From positions 2,761,380 through 2,825,379 of the forward strand of contig CP166133.1 of assembly GCA_041228285.1 (NCBI GenBank): DNA of 64,000 nt, read 5' to 3'. A program made the translations under genes and the position numbers. The notes beneath the pieces are model-generated. The model saw only the letters and a program-made list of their open reading frames with translations. It did no database searches and had not been told where the DNA came from. Below are positions 37,014 to 50,414 of the stretch, piece by piece. How positions within the stretch are numbered: position 1 is the first letter of the stretch; every line of letters starts with the position of its first letter. The stretch is from Neisseriaceae bacterium CLB008 (GTDB lineage: Bacteria > Pseudomonadota > Gammaproteobacteria > Burkholderiales > Neisseriaceae).

Positions 37014-38165
37014 ATGTCTACCAGTGCTTTTTTTATTCCTGCTGTTAACTTAATGGGTTCAGGCTGCTTGAGCGAAGCCATCGACGCCACCAAAAACTAT
37101 GGTTTTAAAACCGCGCTGATCGTCACCGATGCAGGCTTAAGTCAATTAGGCGTGGCCGACGACATCGCCAAGAAACTCAACGCAGTCGGCATTAAAACCG
37201 CTATCTTTGACGGGGCTCAACCCAACCCCACCACGGCAAACGTAGAAGCAGGTTTGGCGATTTTAAAAGAGCAGCAGTGTGACGTGATCGTGTCTCTAGG
37301 CGGTGGCTCGGCGCATGACTGCGCCAAAGGCATTGCCTTAGTGGCCACCAACGGCGGCAAAATCGGCGACTACGAAGGCGTCGACCAATCACCTAAGCCA
37401 CAGCTACCCATCGTCGCCATCAATACCACCGCCGGCACCGCCAGCGAAATGACGCGCTTTTGCATCATCACCGACGAAAAGCGCCACATCAAAATGGCCA
37501 TCGTGGACCGCAACGTGACCCCTATCCTATCGGTCAACGATCCAGATCTCATGATCAACAAGCCTAAAGGCCTTACCGCCGCCACCGGCATGGACGCCCT
37601 TACCCACGCCATCGAAGCCTACGTATCTACCGCAGCAACGCCGATTACCGATGCCTGTGCACTGAAAGCCGTGGCCCTCATTGCCAAACATCTGCGTACC
37701 GCCGTCAACGATGGCCACAATATGGAAGCCCGTGAACAAATGGCCTACGCTCAGTTCTTAGCTGGCATGGCATTTAACAATGCCTCATTAGGCTACGTCC
37801 ACGCCATGTCGCATCAGCTAGGCGGTTTTTATGACCTCCCACACGGTGTGTGTAATGCCCTATTGCTGCCGCACGTAGAAGCGTTTAACGCCAAAGTATC
37901 GGCCAAACGCTTAGGTGAAGTCGCCATTGAGATGGGCGTAGACATTAAAGGCCTCAGCGACGACCAAGCCGCTGCCGCCTGTATCGACGCCATCAAAGTG
38001 TTATCAACAGACATCGGCATTCCTGCTACCTTGACCGAACTTGGCGTCAAGCGTGAAAACATTCCCACCTTGGCCGCCAACGCGATGAAGGATGCCTGTG
38101 CACTGACCAATCCACGCGAAGCCACTCAGGCCGAAATCGAAGCCATTTTCGAGGGTGCCTTATAA
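37014..38165 (+). CDS. yiaY: Iron-containing alcohol dehydrogenase (YiaY-like)
   Basis: A 383-residue group III alcohol dehydrogenase, closest in sequence to E. coli YiaY and to Zymomonas AdhB. The NAD-binding GGGS is at 96-99. The iron ligands are Asp194, His198, His263 and His277, in [12 protein letters not shown] and [27 protein letters not shown] precedes the ATG. It is monocistronic with its own terminator. The physiological alcohol or aldehyde is unknown. Confidence 0.9.
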   Translation: MSTSAFFIPAVNLMGSGCLSEAIDATKNYGFKTALIVTDAGLSQLGVADDIAKKLNAVGIKTAIFDGAQPNPTTANVEAGLAILKEQQCDVIVSLGGGSAHDCAKGIALVATNGGKIGDYEGVDQSPKPQLPIVAINTTAGTASEMTRFCIITDEKRHIKMAIVDRNVTPILSVNDPDLMINKPKGLTAATGMDALTHAIEAYVSTAATPITDACALKAVALIAKHLRTAVNDGHNMEAREQMAYAQFLAGMAFNNASLGYVHAMSHQLGGFYDLPHGVCNALLLPHVEAFNAKVSAKRLGEVAIEMGVDIKGLSDDQAAAACIDAIKVLSTDIGIPATLTELGVKRENIPTLAANAMKDACALTNPREATQAEIEAIFEGAL

Positions 38166-38183
38166 GGCTATTCCAGCTCACAC

Positions 38184-38210
38184 AGCCCACCTGATAGGTG
38201 GGCTTTTTTT
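38184..38210 (+). terminator. Intrinsic terminator after the alcohol dehydrogenase
   Basis: A 9-pair stem (AGCCCACCT with AGGTGGGCT), a GAT loop and seven T's. Confidence 0.92.
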
Positions 38211-38336
38211 ATTCATTTTGCAATACATAAATTTAACTAATCCATTGAAGAATTAATTTAATGCTTTCCAACGCCGTAACTAGAGGTCAAATATGTTAAA
38301 ATAACGCAAAACCAATATTCCAAACGAAAGTAAACC

Positions 38337-39077
38337 ATGAACCTAAAACCCATTCTATTAAGTGCTGTGCTGCTGAGCGGCATGAGTGCTGCTGCCCATG
38401 CAGAGCTAACCCTTGGCCTCAATGCCAGTGCCTATCGCATGCCCTACAAAGGCATGGACACCAAATATTATGGTTTTCCAGCCATTGATTACAAGAATGA
38501 AGTGGTTTACTTTAAAGGTTTAGGCGGTGGCGTTTATCTCTTAAACAGCCCCAAACATGAAGTATCTGTCAGCGCACGCTTGGGCGCCCATCACTTTAAG
38601 CCCAAAGACAGCGATGATCGTCAGGTTCGCGACCTAGATCGCCGCCGCAGCAGCGTCATGGCCGGCGTTTCTTACGCCTATAAGAATGACTGGGGTGATT
38701 TAACCGCAGAGCTGCAAGGCGACGTTTCTGGCCACAGCAAAGGCTACGTGGCTGATGTGTCTTACAGCAACACCTTCACCCATGGCAAATTCGCCGTTAA
38801 GCCCAGCGTCGGCGTCACCTATCGCGACAAAAAATGGAATGACTACTACTACGGCGTTTCTAGCGGTGAAAGCAACAAAACCGGCCTAAGCCGCTACAAA
38901 GCCGACGGCTCCGTTCAGCCCTACGCCCAAGTGACCGTCAGCTACGCCATTACCCCACAATGGATCACCTACGCCAGCGCCTACTATGAGCACCTAGGCT
39001 CAGAAGCGAAAGACAGCCCCATGGTTGACCGCAGCTATGTCGGCGCATTGAGCACTGGCGTCATGTATCGCTTCTAA
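38337..39077 (+). CDS. MipA/OmpV-family outer-membrane protein
   Basis: A 246-residue beta-barrel protein with a signal peptide ending AHA (about residue 21) and amphipathic strands ending in a C-terminal Phe (STGVMYRF), the usual signal for outer-membrane insertion. The overall pattern (alternating hydrophobic strands, FKGLGGGVYLL, YAYKNDWGDLTAELQGDVSGH) fits MipA/OmpV. MipA acts as a scaffold for murein enzymes in E. coli; other members are porin-like. Which applies here is unknown. It has its own terminator. Confidence 0.83.
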   Translation: MNLKPILLSAVLLSGMSAAAHAELTLGLNASAYRMPYKGMDTKYYGFPAIDYKNEVVYFKGLGGGVYLLNSPKHEVSVSARLGAHHFKPKDSDDRQVRDLDRRRSSVMAGVSYAYKNDWGDLTAELQGDVSGHSKGYVADVSYSNTFTHGKFAVKPSVGVTYRDKKWNDYYYGVSSGESNKTGLSRYKADGSVQPYAQVTVSYAITPQWITYASAYYEHLGSEAKDSPMVDRSYVGALSTGVMYRF

Positions 39078-39095
39078 TCCAATGACCCAGACACT

Positions 39096-39127
39096 AACCG
39101 TCATGGCCTTGCCGTGACGGTTTTTTT
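39096..39127 (+). terminator. Intrinsic terminator after the MipA/OmpV gene
   Basis: A nearly perfect long hairpin (ACCGTCA..GGC with GCC..TGACGGT) followed by seven T's. Confidence 0.9.
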
Positions 39128-39270
39128 AACGGCTCTCCGCGGGTAAAAGGCAAGCTCTTAGGCTAATCGCCTGTGGATAAGATAAGTGTGTGGATAAGAC
39201 TTGCCGCCATTCATCAAGGCGAACGACTCAACGCGTGGGTCACGCCCCCCTACCAGGCGCATGGCCACGC

Positions 39271-39300
39271 GTAGGGTGGGTAAAGCGTAGCCTACCCACC
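39271..39300. repeat. REP-like palindromic repeat, copy 1
   Basis: GGTGGGTA and TACCCACC arms around a 10-base loop. Bases 39272-39300 are identical to 45509-45537 on the far side of the rRNA operon (29 of 29 bases). Confidence 0.8.
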
Positions 39301-39345
39301 ATGACTTATAGCGGCACAGCAATGAATCACCAGCCACCAGATACA

Positions 39346-39376
39346 ACAAAGCCCACCGTCAGGTGGGCTTTGTTTT
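39346..39376. terminator. Terminator-like hairpin in the repeat region
   Basis: A 12-pair perfect stem (ACAAAGCCCACC with GGTGGGCTTTGT) and a 4-base loop, then TTTG on the plus strand. It shares its core with the REP elements and may be a degenerate repeat. No gene clearly ends here. Confidence 0.5.
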
Positions 39377-39441
39377 GGGTGTATGGGGTAAGACTGTGCG
39401 CTTCGGCAGAGCTTAAGGCCATCATATGGTTGGTCTACATC

Positions 39442-39472
39442 GGTGGGCACGCTACGCTTTGCGCCACCCTAC
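39442..39472. repeat. REP-like element, diverged copy
   Basis: GGTGGGC followed by ACGCTACGCTTTGCGCC and ACCCTAC. It resembles the other REP-like elements in reverse orientation, with an imperfect stem. Confidence 0.5.
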
Positions 39473-39487
39473 GGTGTGCACTACCAA

Positions 39488-39522
39488 TAAAATAAGCCCT
39501 GTTGCAATCGCAACAGGGCTTA
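39488..39522 (-). terminator. rRNA operon terminator (minus strand)
   Basis: On the minus strand a 12-pair stem (AAGCCCTGTTGC with GCAACAGGGCTT) and a GATT loop, then ATTTTATT. It lies just beyond the 5S gene. Confidence 0.88.
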
Positions 39523-39532
39523 AGTATGGGGA

Positions 39533-39646
39533 GTTTGGCGGTGACCTACTTTCACATGGGCATCCACACTATCATCGGCGCTAAGTCGTTTCACTGTCCT
39601 GTTCGGGATGGGAAGGAGTGGTACCAACTTGCTATGGCCGCCAAAC
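39533..39646 (-). rRNA. rrf: 5S ribosomal RNA
   Basis: About 114 bases on the minus strand. The 5' TTTGGCGGCCATAGC and 3' GTCACCGCCAAAC ends pair to form helix I, and the internal CCCATCCCGAACAGG and GCGCCGATGATAGTGTGG blocks match Neisseria-type 5S rRNA. Ends are placed by helix I and may be off by a base or two. Confidence 0.93.
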
Positions 39647-39783
39647 AAAAAACGGTAACAAATTAAAAGCCTAATCAATCGTTAGATCGTATCAATATAT
39701 AAGGTGATGTATCGGGTAATATACACACATACAGCCTGTAAGCTTCATCTGAATTCTTTACTTATGTCTCACACAAGTTCTTC

Positions 39784-42689
<2,906 letters not shown>

Positions 42690-42697
<8 letters not shown>

Positions 42698-43111
42698 CAA
42701 GAACCTATTGACTTTGCTTGCTTTGGGGGTTGACGCCCCTCCACTTGCTTAAGTTTCTACTCTGACAAAGCTTACTGCTGTTGTGTGTATCTCATACGCC
42801 TTTTGTTAGTTTCGTATGAGCTACTTCGATACAATCACCCAATATATATTTTTGATTTCGTGTTGCCGCTAACTCAGTATAAATACTAGCTAGCTAACGT
42901 GACGAAATCGGTAAAACTAACATTGATTGATTTCGGCTTCTAATTTGTTAAAGATCGATGCGTTGTCTGCTTAAGTTTCCGATGAATCGGAGACTAAGAG
43001 ACGGTGCAAATTAAATTGAGTTGCGCATTATAAGCTTTTTACAAAGCTTGTCAATCGCATTCACGATTTAATTTGAACCGTCGGGTTCGTTTGCAAAGTT
43101 AAGTCAATCAG
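42690..43111 (-). other. 23S-tRNA-Ala internal transcribed spacer
   Basis: About 420 bases without a gene. It contains the outer arm of the 23S processing stem, AT-rich stretches, and a boxA copy at 42946-42956. Confidence 0.7.
42946..42956 (-). promoter_or_regulatory. boxA antitermination site in the 16S-23S spacer
   Basis: On the minus strand GATCTTTAACA, close to the boxA consensus, upstream of 23S. NusB-NusE would load here to keep polymerase antiterminated. Confidence 0.65.
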
Positions 43112-43187
43112 TGGTGGAGGCAAACGGGATCGAACCGATGACCCCCTGCTTGCAAAGCAGGTGCTCTACCAACTGAGCTATGCCCCC
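43112..43187 (-). tRNA. tRNA-Ala (anticodon TGC)
   Basis: 76 bases with an encoded CCA end. The cloverleaf is intact: acceptor GGGGGCA with TGCCTCC, D-loop AGCTCAGTTGGTAGAGC, anticodon loop CTTTGCAAG and T-arm GGTTCGATCC. It lies in the 16S-23S spacer after tRNA-Ile. Confidence 0.97.
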
Positions 43188-43221
43188 TCTTTGGGGTTGA
43201 TACCCTATGATTCCTAATGAT

Positions 43222-43298
<77 letters not shown>

Positions 43299-43391
43299 TT
43301 AGGTCTCGTTAAAGTGTCTTAACTTTACGCATCTTTTACTTACAGATTCCCGATAAGTGTGAGTACTTCTTTGCCCCACTTTTTATTTCTC

Positions 43392-44938
<1,547 letters not shown>

Positions 44939-45065
44939 AATCTCTAAGCTATTACTAATTCTGGTCTGCTTTCTCAAATTCATTAACGAGATATTTCTAT
45001 CTCATACATAAATCTTAAATTGCAGTGTGAGGCTCGAAGCACTCACACTTATCGGTTATCTGTTC

Positions 45066-45076
45066 TGTTAAAGAGC
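45066..45076 (-). promoter_or_regulatory. Leader boxA antitermination site
   Basis: On the minus strand GCTCTTTAACA, an almost perfect boxA core, about 130 bases upstream of the 16S 5' end and about 45 bases downstream of the promoter. Confidence 0.8.
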
Positions 45077-45122
45077 GTTGCTGACTGGGTTTGTTTCGTT
45101 CCGTCATCAGCAGAGGAAGCGA

Positions 45123-45151
45123 ATTATGGACGACCCCCTGATAATCGTCAA
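45123..45151 (-). promoter_or_regulatory. rRNA operon promoter
   Basis: On the minus strand TTGACG (45146-45151), a 17-base spacer and CATAAT (45123-45128), each hexamer one base from the sigma-70 consensus. The upstream flank (45152-45230) is rich in A and T runs like an UP element. A transcription start near 45115 would give a leader of about 180 bases. Confidence 0.88.
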
Positions 45152-45384
45152 CCCCTATTTGCCATTAATTTGCTAAAAAACCACCAAAAATAAGCAAAAG
45201 ACTGTTTTAACTGGGTTTTATGGGGCATCTTTTTTAAAAGAATTTATAGGCAGTGCTGGAAAACGGTGAAAAGCCTGTGGTTGTTGGCGTTAACCGTGGC
45301 TGAAATTTAAATCAAAAAGGCGAAAATAAAGTAAAAAAGCGCAAAATAATGGGGAAAACTTTGAAAACGGCGGTAAATCTGAAT

Positions 45385-45468
45385 AGGCTAGCAGCAAAAC
45401 CAAACCCCTAGGTGGGCTTACGCCCACCGAAATGCGATGGTGGGTCGCGACCCACCCTACCAATTCAC
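45385..45468. repeat. REP-like repeat unit, copy A
   Basis: About 84 bases beginning AGGCTA. It contains a GGTGGGC/GCCCACC hairpin and the perfect 18-base palindrome GGTGGGTCGCGACCCACC. Over the 62-base core (45407-45468) it differs from copy B at about five positions. Confidence 0.8.
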
Positions 45469-45508
45469 CTATCAGTCTCGGCGCACCCTACGACGTAACA
45501 GCTGGGCA

Positions 45509-45537
45509 TAGGGTGGGTAAAGCGTAGCCTACCCACC
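45509..45537. repeat. REP-like palindromic repeat, copy 2
   Basis: Identical over 29 bases to 39272-39300, on the other side of the rRNA operon and in the same orientation. It lies between repeat units A and B. Confidence 0.8.
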
Positions 45538-45560
45538 GCTTTACCGCATGCCAAACAAAA

Positions 45561-45643
45561 AGGCTAACACTCAAACCAAAACCTAGGTGAGCTTGCGCCC
45601 ACCGAAAAACGATGGTGGGTCGCGACCCACCCTACCACTTCAC
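45561..45643. repeat. REP-like repeat unit, copy B
   Basis: About 83 bases starting AGGCTA, the partner of copy A about 176 bases away in direct orientation. It keeps the 18-base palindrome perfectly, but its first hairpin is weakened by substitutions (GGTGAGC, CTTGC). Confidence 0.8.
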
Positions 45644-45733
45644 TGATCAATAAACACCAGCACTAAAGTGAATGAGCTATTTTTAAGCTATATATAGTAT
45701 ATCCTTTATTTTGGTAGTCGATCCAATGCACAA

Positions 45734-46702
45734 TCATAGATCCAATACCAAACGTTGGCCTTTAGCACGGGACACGCACAGCATAATACTTTGCTGTGCG
45801 ATTTTTTCTGCGTCACTCAAGTATTGATCATAATGCTCAGCCTCGCCTTCCAAGATACGGGTCTCACAAGTGCCGCAAACCCCCTCTCGGCATAAACACT
45901 CCACGTCAACCGCTAAAGATTCAATGGCTTGCAGTATGGTTTGATCCGCACCCACCGCCACTTCCACGCCACTTTTTGCCAACACAACGGTAAAACCCAC
46001 TGCATCTGTTGGCACTTCAGCAGCAAACTGCTCCCAATGAATGTATTCATCGCGAAAACGATGGCGATTTGCACTATCAATGACGGCATCAATCAAAAGC
46101 TTCGGGCCACAAACATAAATATGGGTTCCCTTAGGCTGAGCCGACAGCAACGCATCTAAATCCAAACGCTGCCCCTCGCTGTCAACGTAACAATGGCACC
46201 GATCAGCGTGTTCACTTGCTTGTAAATCCGCCCACAAAGCACCATGCTCTGGTGCCCGAAAAGCATAGTGTAGTTCATAATCCACACCACGAGCCTGTAG
46301 CTCCACCAACTGAGGAATAAAAGGCGTGATGCCAATACCACCGGCAATCAATACATGTTTTTGGCCCGTAGGGGCTAACTCAAACAGATTTTTCGGCGCC
46401 GACAGCTCCAACTGATCCCCGACCCTCAATCGTTCATGCATATACCTTGAACCTCCCTTACCTTCAGCCTCTAGACGTACACTAACTTGATAGTGGCGAA
46501 GGACGTGGGGATGGCTCATCAAAGAATAAGCATTGCTATAATTCGTGCCCTCATCCTGCATTTTCACAATAATGTGACTACCTCCAGTAAAGCCCGGAAA
46601 TACCTCGCCAGCATTCGGCCTAAAGGTAAAGCGCTTAATTAAAGGGGTCAGCTGCTCAATCGCGGTGACGGTGGCCGCATGCATTTGGTAGCCATTACTC
46701 AT
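45734..46702 (-). CDS. cntB: Carnitine monooxygenase reductase subunit
   Basis: Delivers electrons from NAD(P)H to the CntA oxygenase. The 322-residue protein has a ferredoxin-reductase fold with a flavin-binding region (NAYSLMS), a nucleotide-binding GGIGITPF (121-128) and YVCGP (196-200), and a C-terminal plant-type 2Fe-2S domain with cysteines 271, 276, 279 and 309 (C-x4-C-x2-C-x29-C). It is the last gene of the run, with AGAGGATA before the ATG. On sequence alone it could be another oxygenase reductase; the cntA context decides the call. Confidence 0.88.
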   Translation of the reverse strand: MSNGYQMHAATVTAIEQLTPLIKRFTFRPNAGEVFPGFTGGSHIIVKMQDEGTNYSNAYSLMSHPHVLRHYQVSVRLEAEGKGGSRYMHERLRVGDQLELSAPKNLFELAPTGQKHVLIAGGIGITPFIPQLVELQARGVDYELHYAFRAPEHGALWADLQASEHADRCHCYVDSEGQRLDLDALLSAQPKGTHIYVCGPKLLIDAVIDSANRHRFRDEYIHWEQFAAEVPTDAVGFTVVLAKSGVEVAVGADQTILQAIESLAVDVECLCREGVCGTCETRILEGEAEHYDQYLSDAEKIAQQSIMLCVSRAKGQRLVLDL

Positions 46703-46757
46703 ACTTTATCCTCTATTATCTATTGATGACTTTTTTGTGAACCTTGACCTTGGCGCC

Positions 46758-48197
46758 CTAAATGCCCATACACAAATACTTGGTCTCAACAAAATCTTCG
46801 ATCCCATACTTTGACCCTTCTCGGCCCAGCCCAGATTGCTTTACCCCCCCAAACGGTGCTACTTCATTAGAAATAGCACTGGCATTAATCCCCACCATGC
46901 CATACTCTAAAGCTTCAGACACTCGCCAAACGCGGGATAAATCATTGCTGTATAGATAAGCCGCTAAACCGAAAATGGTATTATTGGCTGCGGCAATGAC
47001 TTCTTCTTCGGTATCAAACACCACAATCGGCGCGACAGGCCCAAAAATCTCTTCATCTAATACCTGCATGCCCGTCACCACATCAGTAATGACCGTAGGC
47101 TCAAAAAAATTACCACCGTGCGCATGTATGTTTCCTCCTACTAAAATCTTGGCGCCCTTGCTCACTGCATCAGCCAATAGCGCCTGTACTTTTTCACTGG
47201 CTTTGGCATTGATTAACGGCCCCACCTGAACCCCCTCATCTAAACCAGAACCCACAACCAAGTTTTGCACTTGGGCGGCAAACTTAGCTGAAAACGCTTC
47301 ATACACGCTGCGTTGTACGTAAAGTCGGTTGGCACAAATACAGGTTTGGCCTGCATTACGATATTTAGCCAAAATCGCACCTGCCACAGCACTATCGATA
47401 TCGGCATCTTCAAATACGATAAAAGGGGCATTACCACCTAGTTCTAAAGCCACCTTTTTAATTGTCTCGGCGCACTGACCCATTAACAGTCGCCCAACTT
47501 CCGTTGAGCCGGTAAAGGTCAATTTACGCACTAAAGGATGACGAGTCAGTGCGCCACCAATTTCCTGTGCCTTACCAGTAACAACATTAAACACACCTGC
47601 TGGCATGCCAGCCATTTCTGCTAGTTTGGCCATAGCCAGCGCAGAATAAGGCGTCTCATTCGCTGGCTTTAAGACCATGGTGCAACCCGCAGCCAAGGCT
47701 GGTGCAGCTTTACGGGTAATCATCGCCAATGGAAAATTCCAGGGCGTAATCGCAGCACACACCCCTATCGGCTCTTTAACCACCAATAGACGTTGCGCCG
47801 AATGAGGCGAAGGCATCACATCACCATACAAACGCTTACCTTCTTCCGCAAACCAGCTGACAAACGAAGCCGCATACTTCACCTCACCCAATGCCTCTAA
47901 CAGTGGCTTACCCTGTTCCAAAGTCATAATCCTAGCCAAATCATTGGCATATTCATGCATTAACTGGAACCATTTTTGCAAAATTATGCTTCGATCATGC
48001 GCACTTTTTTTTCGCCAATGGGTAAACGCCTCATGAGCAGCCTCAATGGCTAAATCAGTTTCCTCTGCGCCCATATTCGGCACAGTACCCAATAAGGCAT
48101 TGGTTGCAGGATTACTCACGTTAACAGTTTCAGCATGATGAGCGACCATCCATTGACCATTAATATAAGCACGTTCTGTAAATAACGAGCTATTCAT
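46758..48197 (-). CDS. Aldehyde dehydrogenase (SSADH-like), probable malic semialdehyde dehydrogenase
   Basis: An NAD(P)-dependent aldehyde dehydrogenase (479 residues) of the GabD group. Catalytic Cys286 lies in NAGQTCICANR and general base Glu252 in LELGGNAPF; Asn154 is in TPWNFPLAM. Cys288 may form the redox-switch disulfide known in E. coli GabD. Between cntA and cntB, its likely substrate is the malic semialdehyde released with trimethylamine by CntA, giving malate. Succinate semialdehyde is the alternative. The start is the ATG at 48197, after AGGAAG; the longer upstream frame is not coding. Confidence 0.87.
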   Translation of the reverse strand: MNSSLFTERAYINGQWMVAHHAETVNVSNPATNALLGTVPNMGAEETDLAIEAAHEAFTHWRKKSAHDRSIILQKWFQLMHEYANDLARIMTLEQGKPLLEALGEVKYAASFVSWFAEEGKRLYGDVMPSPHSAQRLLVVKEPIGVCAAITPWNFPLAMITRKAAPALAAGCTMVLKPANETPYSALAMAKLAEMAGMPAGVFNVVTGKAQEIGGALTRHPLVRKLTFTGSTEVGRLLMGQCAETIKKVALELGGNAPFIVFEDADIDSAVAGAILAKYRNAGQTCICANRLYVQRSVYEAFSAKFAAQVQNLVVGSGLDEGVQVGPLINAKASEKVQALLADAVSKGAKILVGGNIHAHGGNFFEPTVITDVVTGMQVLDEEIFGPVAPIVVFDTEEEVIAAANNTIFGLAAYLYSNDLSRVWRVSEALEYGMVGINASAISNEVAPFGGVKQSGLGREGSKYGIEDFVETKYLCMGI

Positions 48198-48280
48198 CAC
48201 AAATCTTCCTCTCTCTGTGTATCGACAATTCTGGCACGGCCGAAGCCGTACCAAAATGCTTAAGTTCAATAGGCGCAGCC

Positions 48281-49399
48281 TTATGCTTGATGGTATTTCG
48301 CCACTAAGCTCTGAAAATGAGCAATGCCATGCTCACTAATGCCTGAGCGCTGTTTGTCAGTCATAATGCGCCCTTGCCCACGATAACCTCGAGATTTCAA
48401 ACCACGCTGTACGCTTTCTACCAAATTCAAATCTTCAGGACGGAACACGGTGCGATACCATTCCACTAAAGCTTTTTGATCCTCAGTGAGCTCTTCATTC
48501 AAAAAGTAAATCTCGTAATGTTGTAAGGTGGTTTCTGCATCCATAGGAAACTCATAAATCACGGTCATGAAATCACTGCCTGGCGGCACGTTAAACATGG
48601 TCGACGGCCACGTCCAAAAACCATGAAACTCTGGATCGACCACTGATGGGTCTAATTTAAATGACTTTTCTGATGATCGTGCAAAACCATATTGCAACGT
48701 CCAATTGCCATGAAGGGTATGCCAATACTTGTCCACCTGCACCGAATCGGCAAAACCGGGATGAGCAGGACCGCAGTGATAACATTCTTGATAGTTATCG
48801 ACGATAATCTTCCAGTTTGCTGGCGTCTCTGTCACAAAGCGAGCCGCTAATTTTAAATCACCGATCACCGTACAAGCCTCATTCAAACGCTTAGCAAAGC
48901 CTGGCAACTGGTCTTCTACGCAAGTCGCTTCTGGATCCATATTAATGAATACAAAGCCAGCATATTCTTCGACTTTAATCGGTACCATGCTAGAATTCTC
49001 TTTATCAAACGCTTCCACGTGGTCGCAGTTTCTGGCCAGGGCCAAAGAACCATCGAGCTTAAACGTCCAAGCATGGTAGGGACAGGTGATCACGTTTTTA
49101 GCTTTGCCACTTCCACTTAACAACTCATGCCCGCGGTGAGGACAGACATTATAAAAGGCCCGTAAAACACCATCTTTTCCTCGTACGATTAAGATGTTTT
49201 CACCAATCACTTTACGGGTGATGTAATCATTAGGACTGGCCAACTCACTTTGATGCGCCATGCACAGCCAACTCTTAGCAAAAATTTCTTCCTTTTCCCG
49301 CTCATAAATCATGTCCGAGGTGTAATAAGCCTTGGGCACGGTCCACGCTACATCATGGTTGGCACAAAAATCTTTAGGTAATTTAGCAATATGTTCCAT
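48281..49399 (-). CDS. cntA: Carnitine monooxygenase oxygenase subunit
   Basis: A Rieske-type oxygenase (372 residues) that splits L-carnitine to trimethylamine and malic semialdehyde. The Rieske ligands are Cys86, His88, Cys106 and His109 (CPHRGH, CPYHAW). The mononuclear iron site is His208 and His213 in NYQECYHCGPAH, with Asp322 as the likely third ligand. Glu205, instead of the usual Asp, is the bridging residue diagnostic of CntA. GGAG precedes the ATG. The gammabutyrobetaine/betaine enzyme YeaW is the main alternative family member; residue positions match Acinetobacter CntA. Confidence 0.92.
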   Translation of the reverse strand: MEHIAKLPKDFCANHDVAWTVPKAYYTSDMIYEREKEEIFAKSWLCMAHQSELASPNDYITRKVIGENILIVRGKDGVLRAFYNVCPHRGHELLSGSGKAKNVITCPYHAWTFKLDGSLALARNCDHVEAFDKENSSMVPIKVEEYAGFVFINMDPEATCVEDQLPGFAKRLNEACTVIGDLKLAARFVTETPANWKIIVDNYQECYHCGPAHPGFADSVQVDKYWHTLHGNWTLQYGFARSSEKSFKLDPSVVDPEFHGFWTWPSTMFNVPPGSDFMTVIYEFPMDAETTLQHYEIYFLNEELTEDQKALVEWYRTVFRPEDLNLVESVQRGLKSRGYRGQGRIMTDKQRSGISEHGIAHFQSLVAKYHQA

Positions 49400-49453
49400 G
49401 TTTACTTCTCCAAGTAGTGTTCAATAAATACACGATTATCTGGTCGTGTTTAT

Positions 49454-50413
49454 TTATGATGCCTCGTCATTCAGGCCCAGCATATTTCTGAGTGCCTGGA
49501 GACAAGATTGATATAACCGATGGGTTTCTGGACAGTCTCGCCACATTCGCAATGCCCCATGTACCAGCCCCACGCCTTCATGTAGGTAAGCCTCAACACC
49601 AGCAGCCAACAGCCGTTCGACATAGGCTCGACCTTCATCACACAGGGGATCATATTCCGCCACGGCCACAAACGCTGGGGGCAAAGCGGCAAATGACAAC
49701 GCCGACAGTGGTGACAGGTTAGCTTGCGTACGCAGTGTCACATCATGGGCATATTGGTCCCAGTAATACTGCATGTCGCGATAACTCAATAACGGTGCTT
49801 GTGCATGCTCACAATGTGATTCAAAGTGTGCCACTGCCGTGAGACTAGGATAAATTAAGACCTGCCCCTTCGGCCGAGCTTCATCATGCTTTAACACCTC
49901 GCTCAAGGCTGCCACCAACATACCGCCAGCACTATCTCCTGCTAACGCCATCCGATCGGCATCTAGCTGCCAAACCTGAGACTGAGCCTGCACATAGCGC
50001 CAAGCCGCCAGACAATCATCAAAAGCGGCGGGATAAACCGATTCAGGCGCCAAACGATAATCCACAGCCACCACCACCGCACCTAAGTCCTTAGCCATAG
50101 GCGCCGTCACAAATTCATGGCTATCAAGATTACCCACCATGAACCCACCGCCATGAAGATACAAAACAACTGGCCATCCCGCTGCAGGAGGACGACCCTT
50201 AGGGCGATACAGTCGCAGTGCAATCGAAGCGCCATTGGCCTCAAAACTGGCTTCTTCAATAAAAACGGCGTCATCTCGAGGTGGCGTGTAATTACGACTT
50301 AGAGCATCATAAGCAGCACGTACAGAATCAATATGATCGTCAGCCCCGACAAAAGTACTGCTCCAATGCACTAGCTGAGCCATTTCTTCACTTAAATCAT
50401 AGTCACGAACCAC
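49454..50413 (-). CDS. Alpha/beta hydrolase (HSL family), possible acylcarnitine esterase
   Basis: A 319-residue cytoplasmic esterase of the hormone-sensitive-lipase family. Oxyanion motif HGGG (87-90), nucleophile Ser161 in GDSAGG, Asp255 in AEYDPLCDEG and His285 in GLVHGALRM complete the triad. It starts with GTG one base after the BCCT transporter stop, so the two are co-translated. Its place between transporter and CntA suggests hydrolysis of acylcarnitines or another choline-like ester before carnitine cleavage. That substrate is inferred; the family is broad. Confidence 0.8.
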   Translation of the reverse strand: MVRDYDLSEEMAQLVHWSSTFVGADDHIDSVRAAYDALSRNYTPPRDDAVFIEEASFEANGASIALRLYRPKGRPPAAGWPVVLYLHGGGFMVGNLDSHEFVTAPMAKDLGAVVVAVDYRLAPESVYPAAFDDCLAAWRYVQAQSQVWQLDADRMALAGDSAGGMLVAALSEVLKHDEARPKGQVLIYPSLTAVAHFESHCEHAQAPLLSYRDMQYYWDQYAHDVTLRTQANLSPLSALSFAALPPAFVAVAEYDPLCDEGRAYVERLLAAGVEAYLHEGVGLVHGALRMWRDCPETHRLYQSCLQALRNMLGLNDEAS

Positions 50414-50414
50414 T

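Larger units (their letters stand above)
39128..39487. other. Gene-free repeat region downstream of the rRNA operon
   Basis: About 360 bases with no defensible gene. It contains two REP-like palindromic elements (39271-39300 and 39442-39472) and a terminator-shaped hairpin (39346-39376). Open frames of 60-100 codons on both strands run through the repeats and look spurious. Confidence 0.6.
45152..45733. other. Gene-free region between the rRNA promoter and cntB
   Basis: About 580 bases. The part nearest the promoter is AT-rich, and the middle (45385-45643) holds two copies of an 84-base repeat with a third palindrome between them. The last 90 bases before cntB's end are AT-rich. No gene is defensible and no clear terminator for cntB is seen. 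Confidence 0.6.

Noticed and set aside
39158-39495. Frames of 63 and 101 codons in the region downstream of the rRNA operon
   Set aside because: They run through REP-like palindromes and hairpins and look like spurious translations of repeats.
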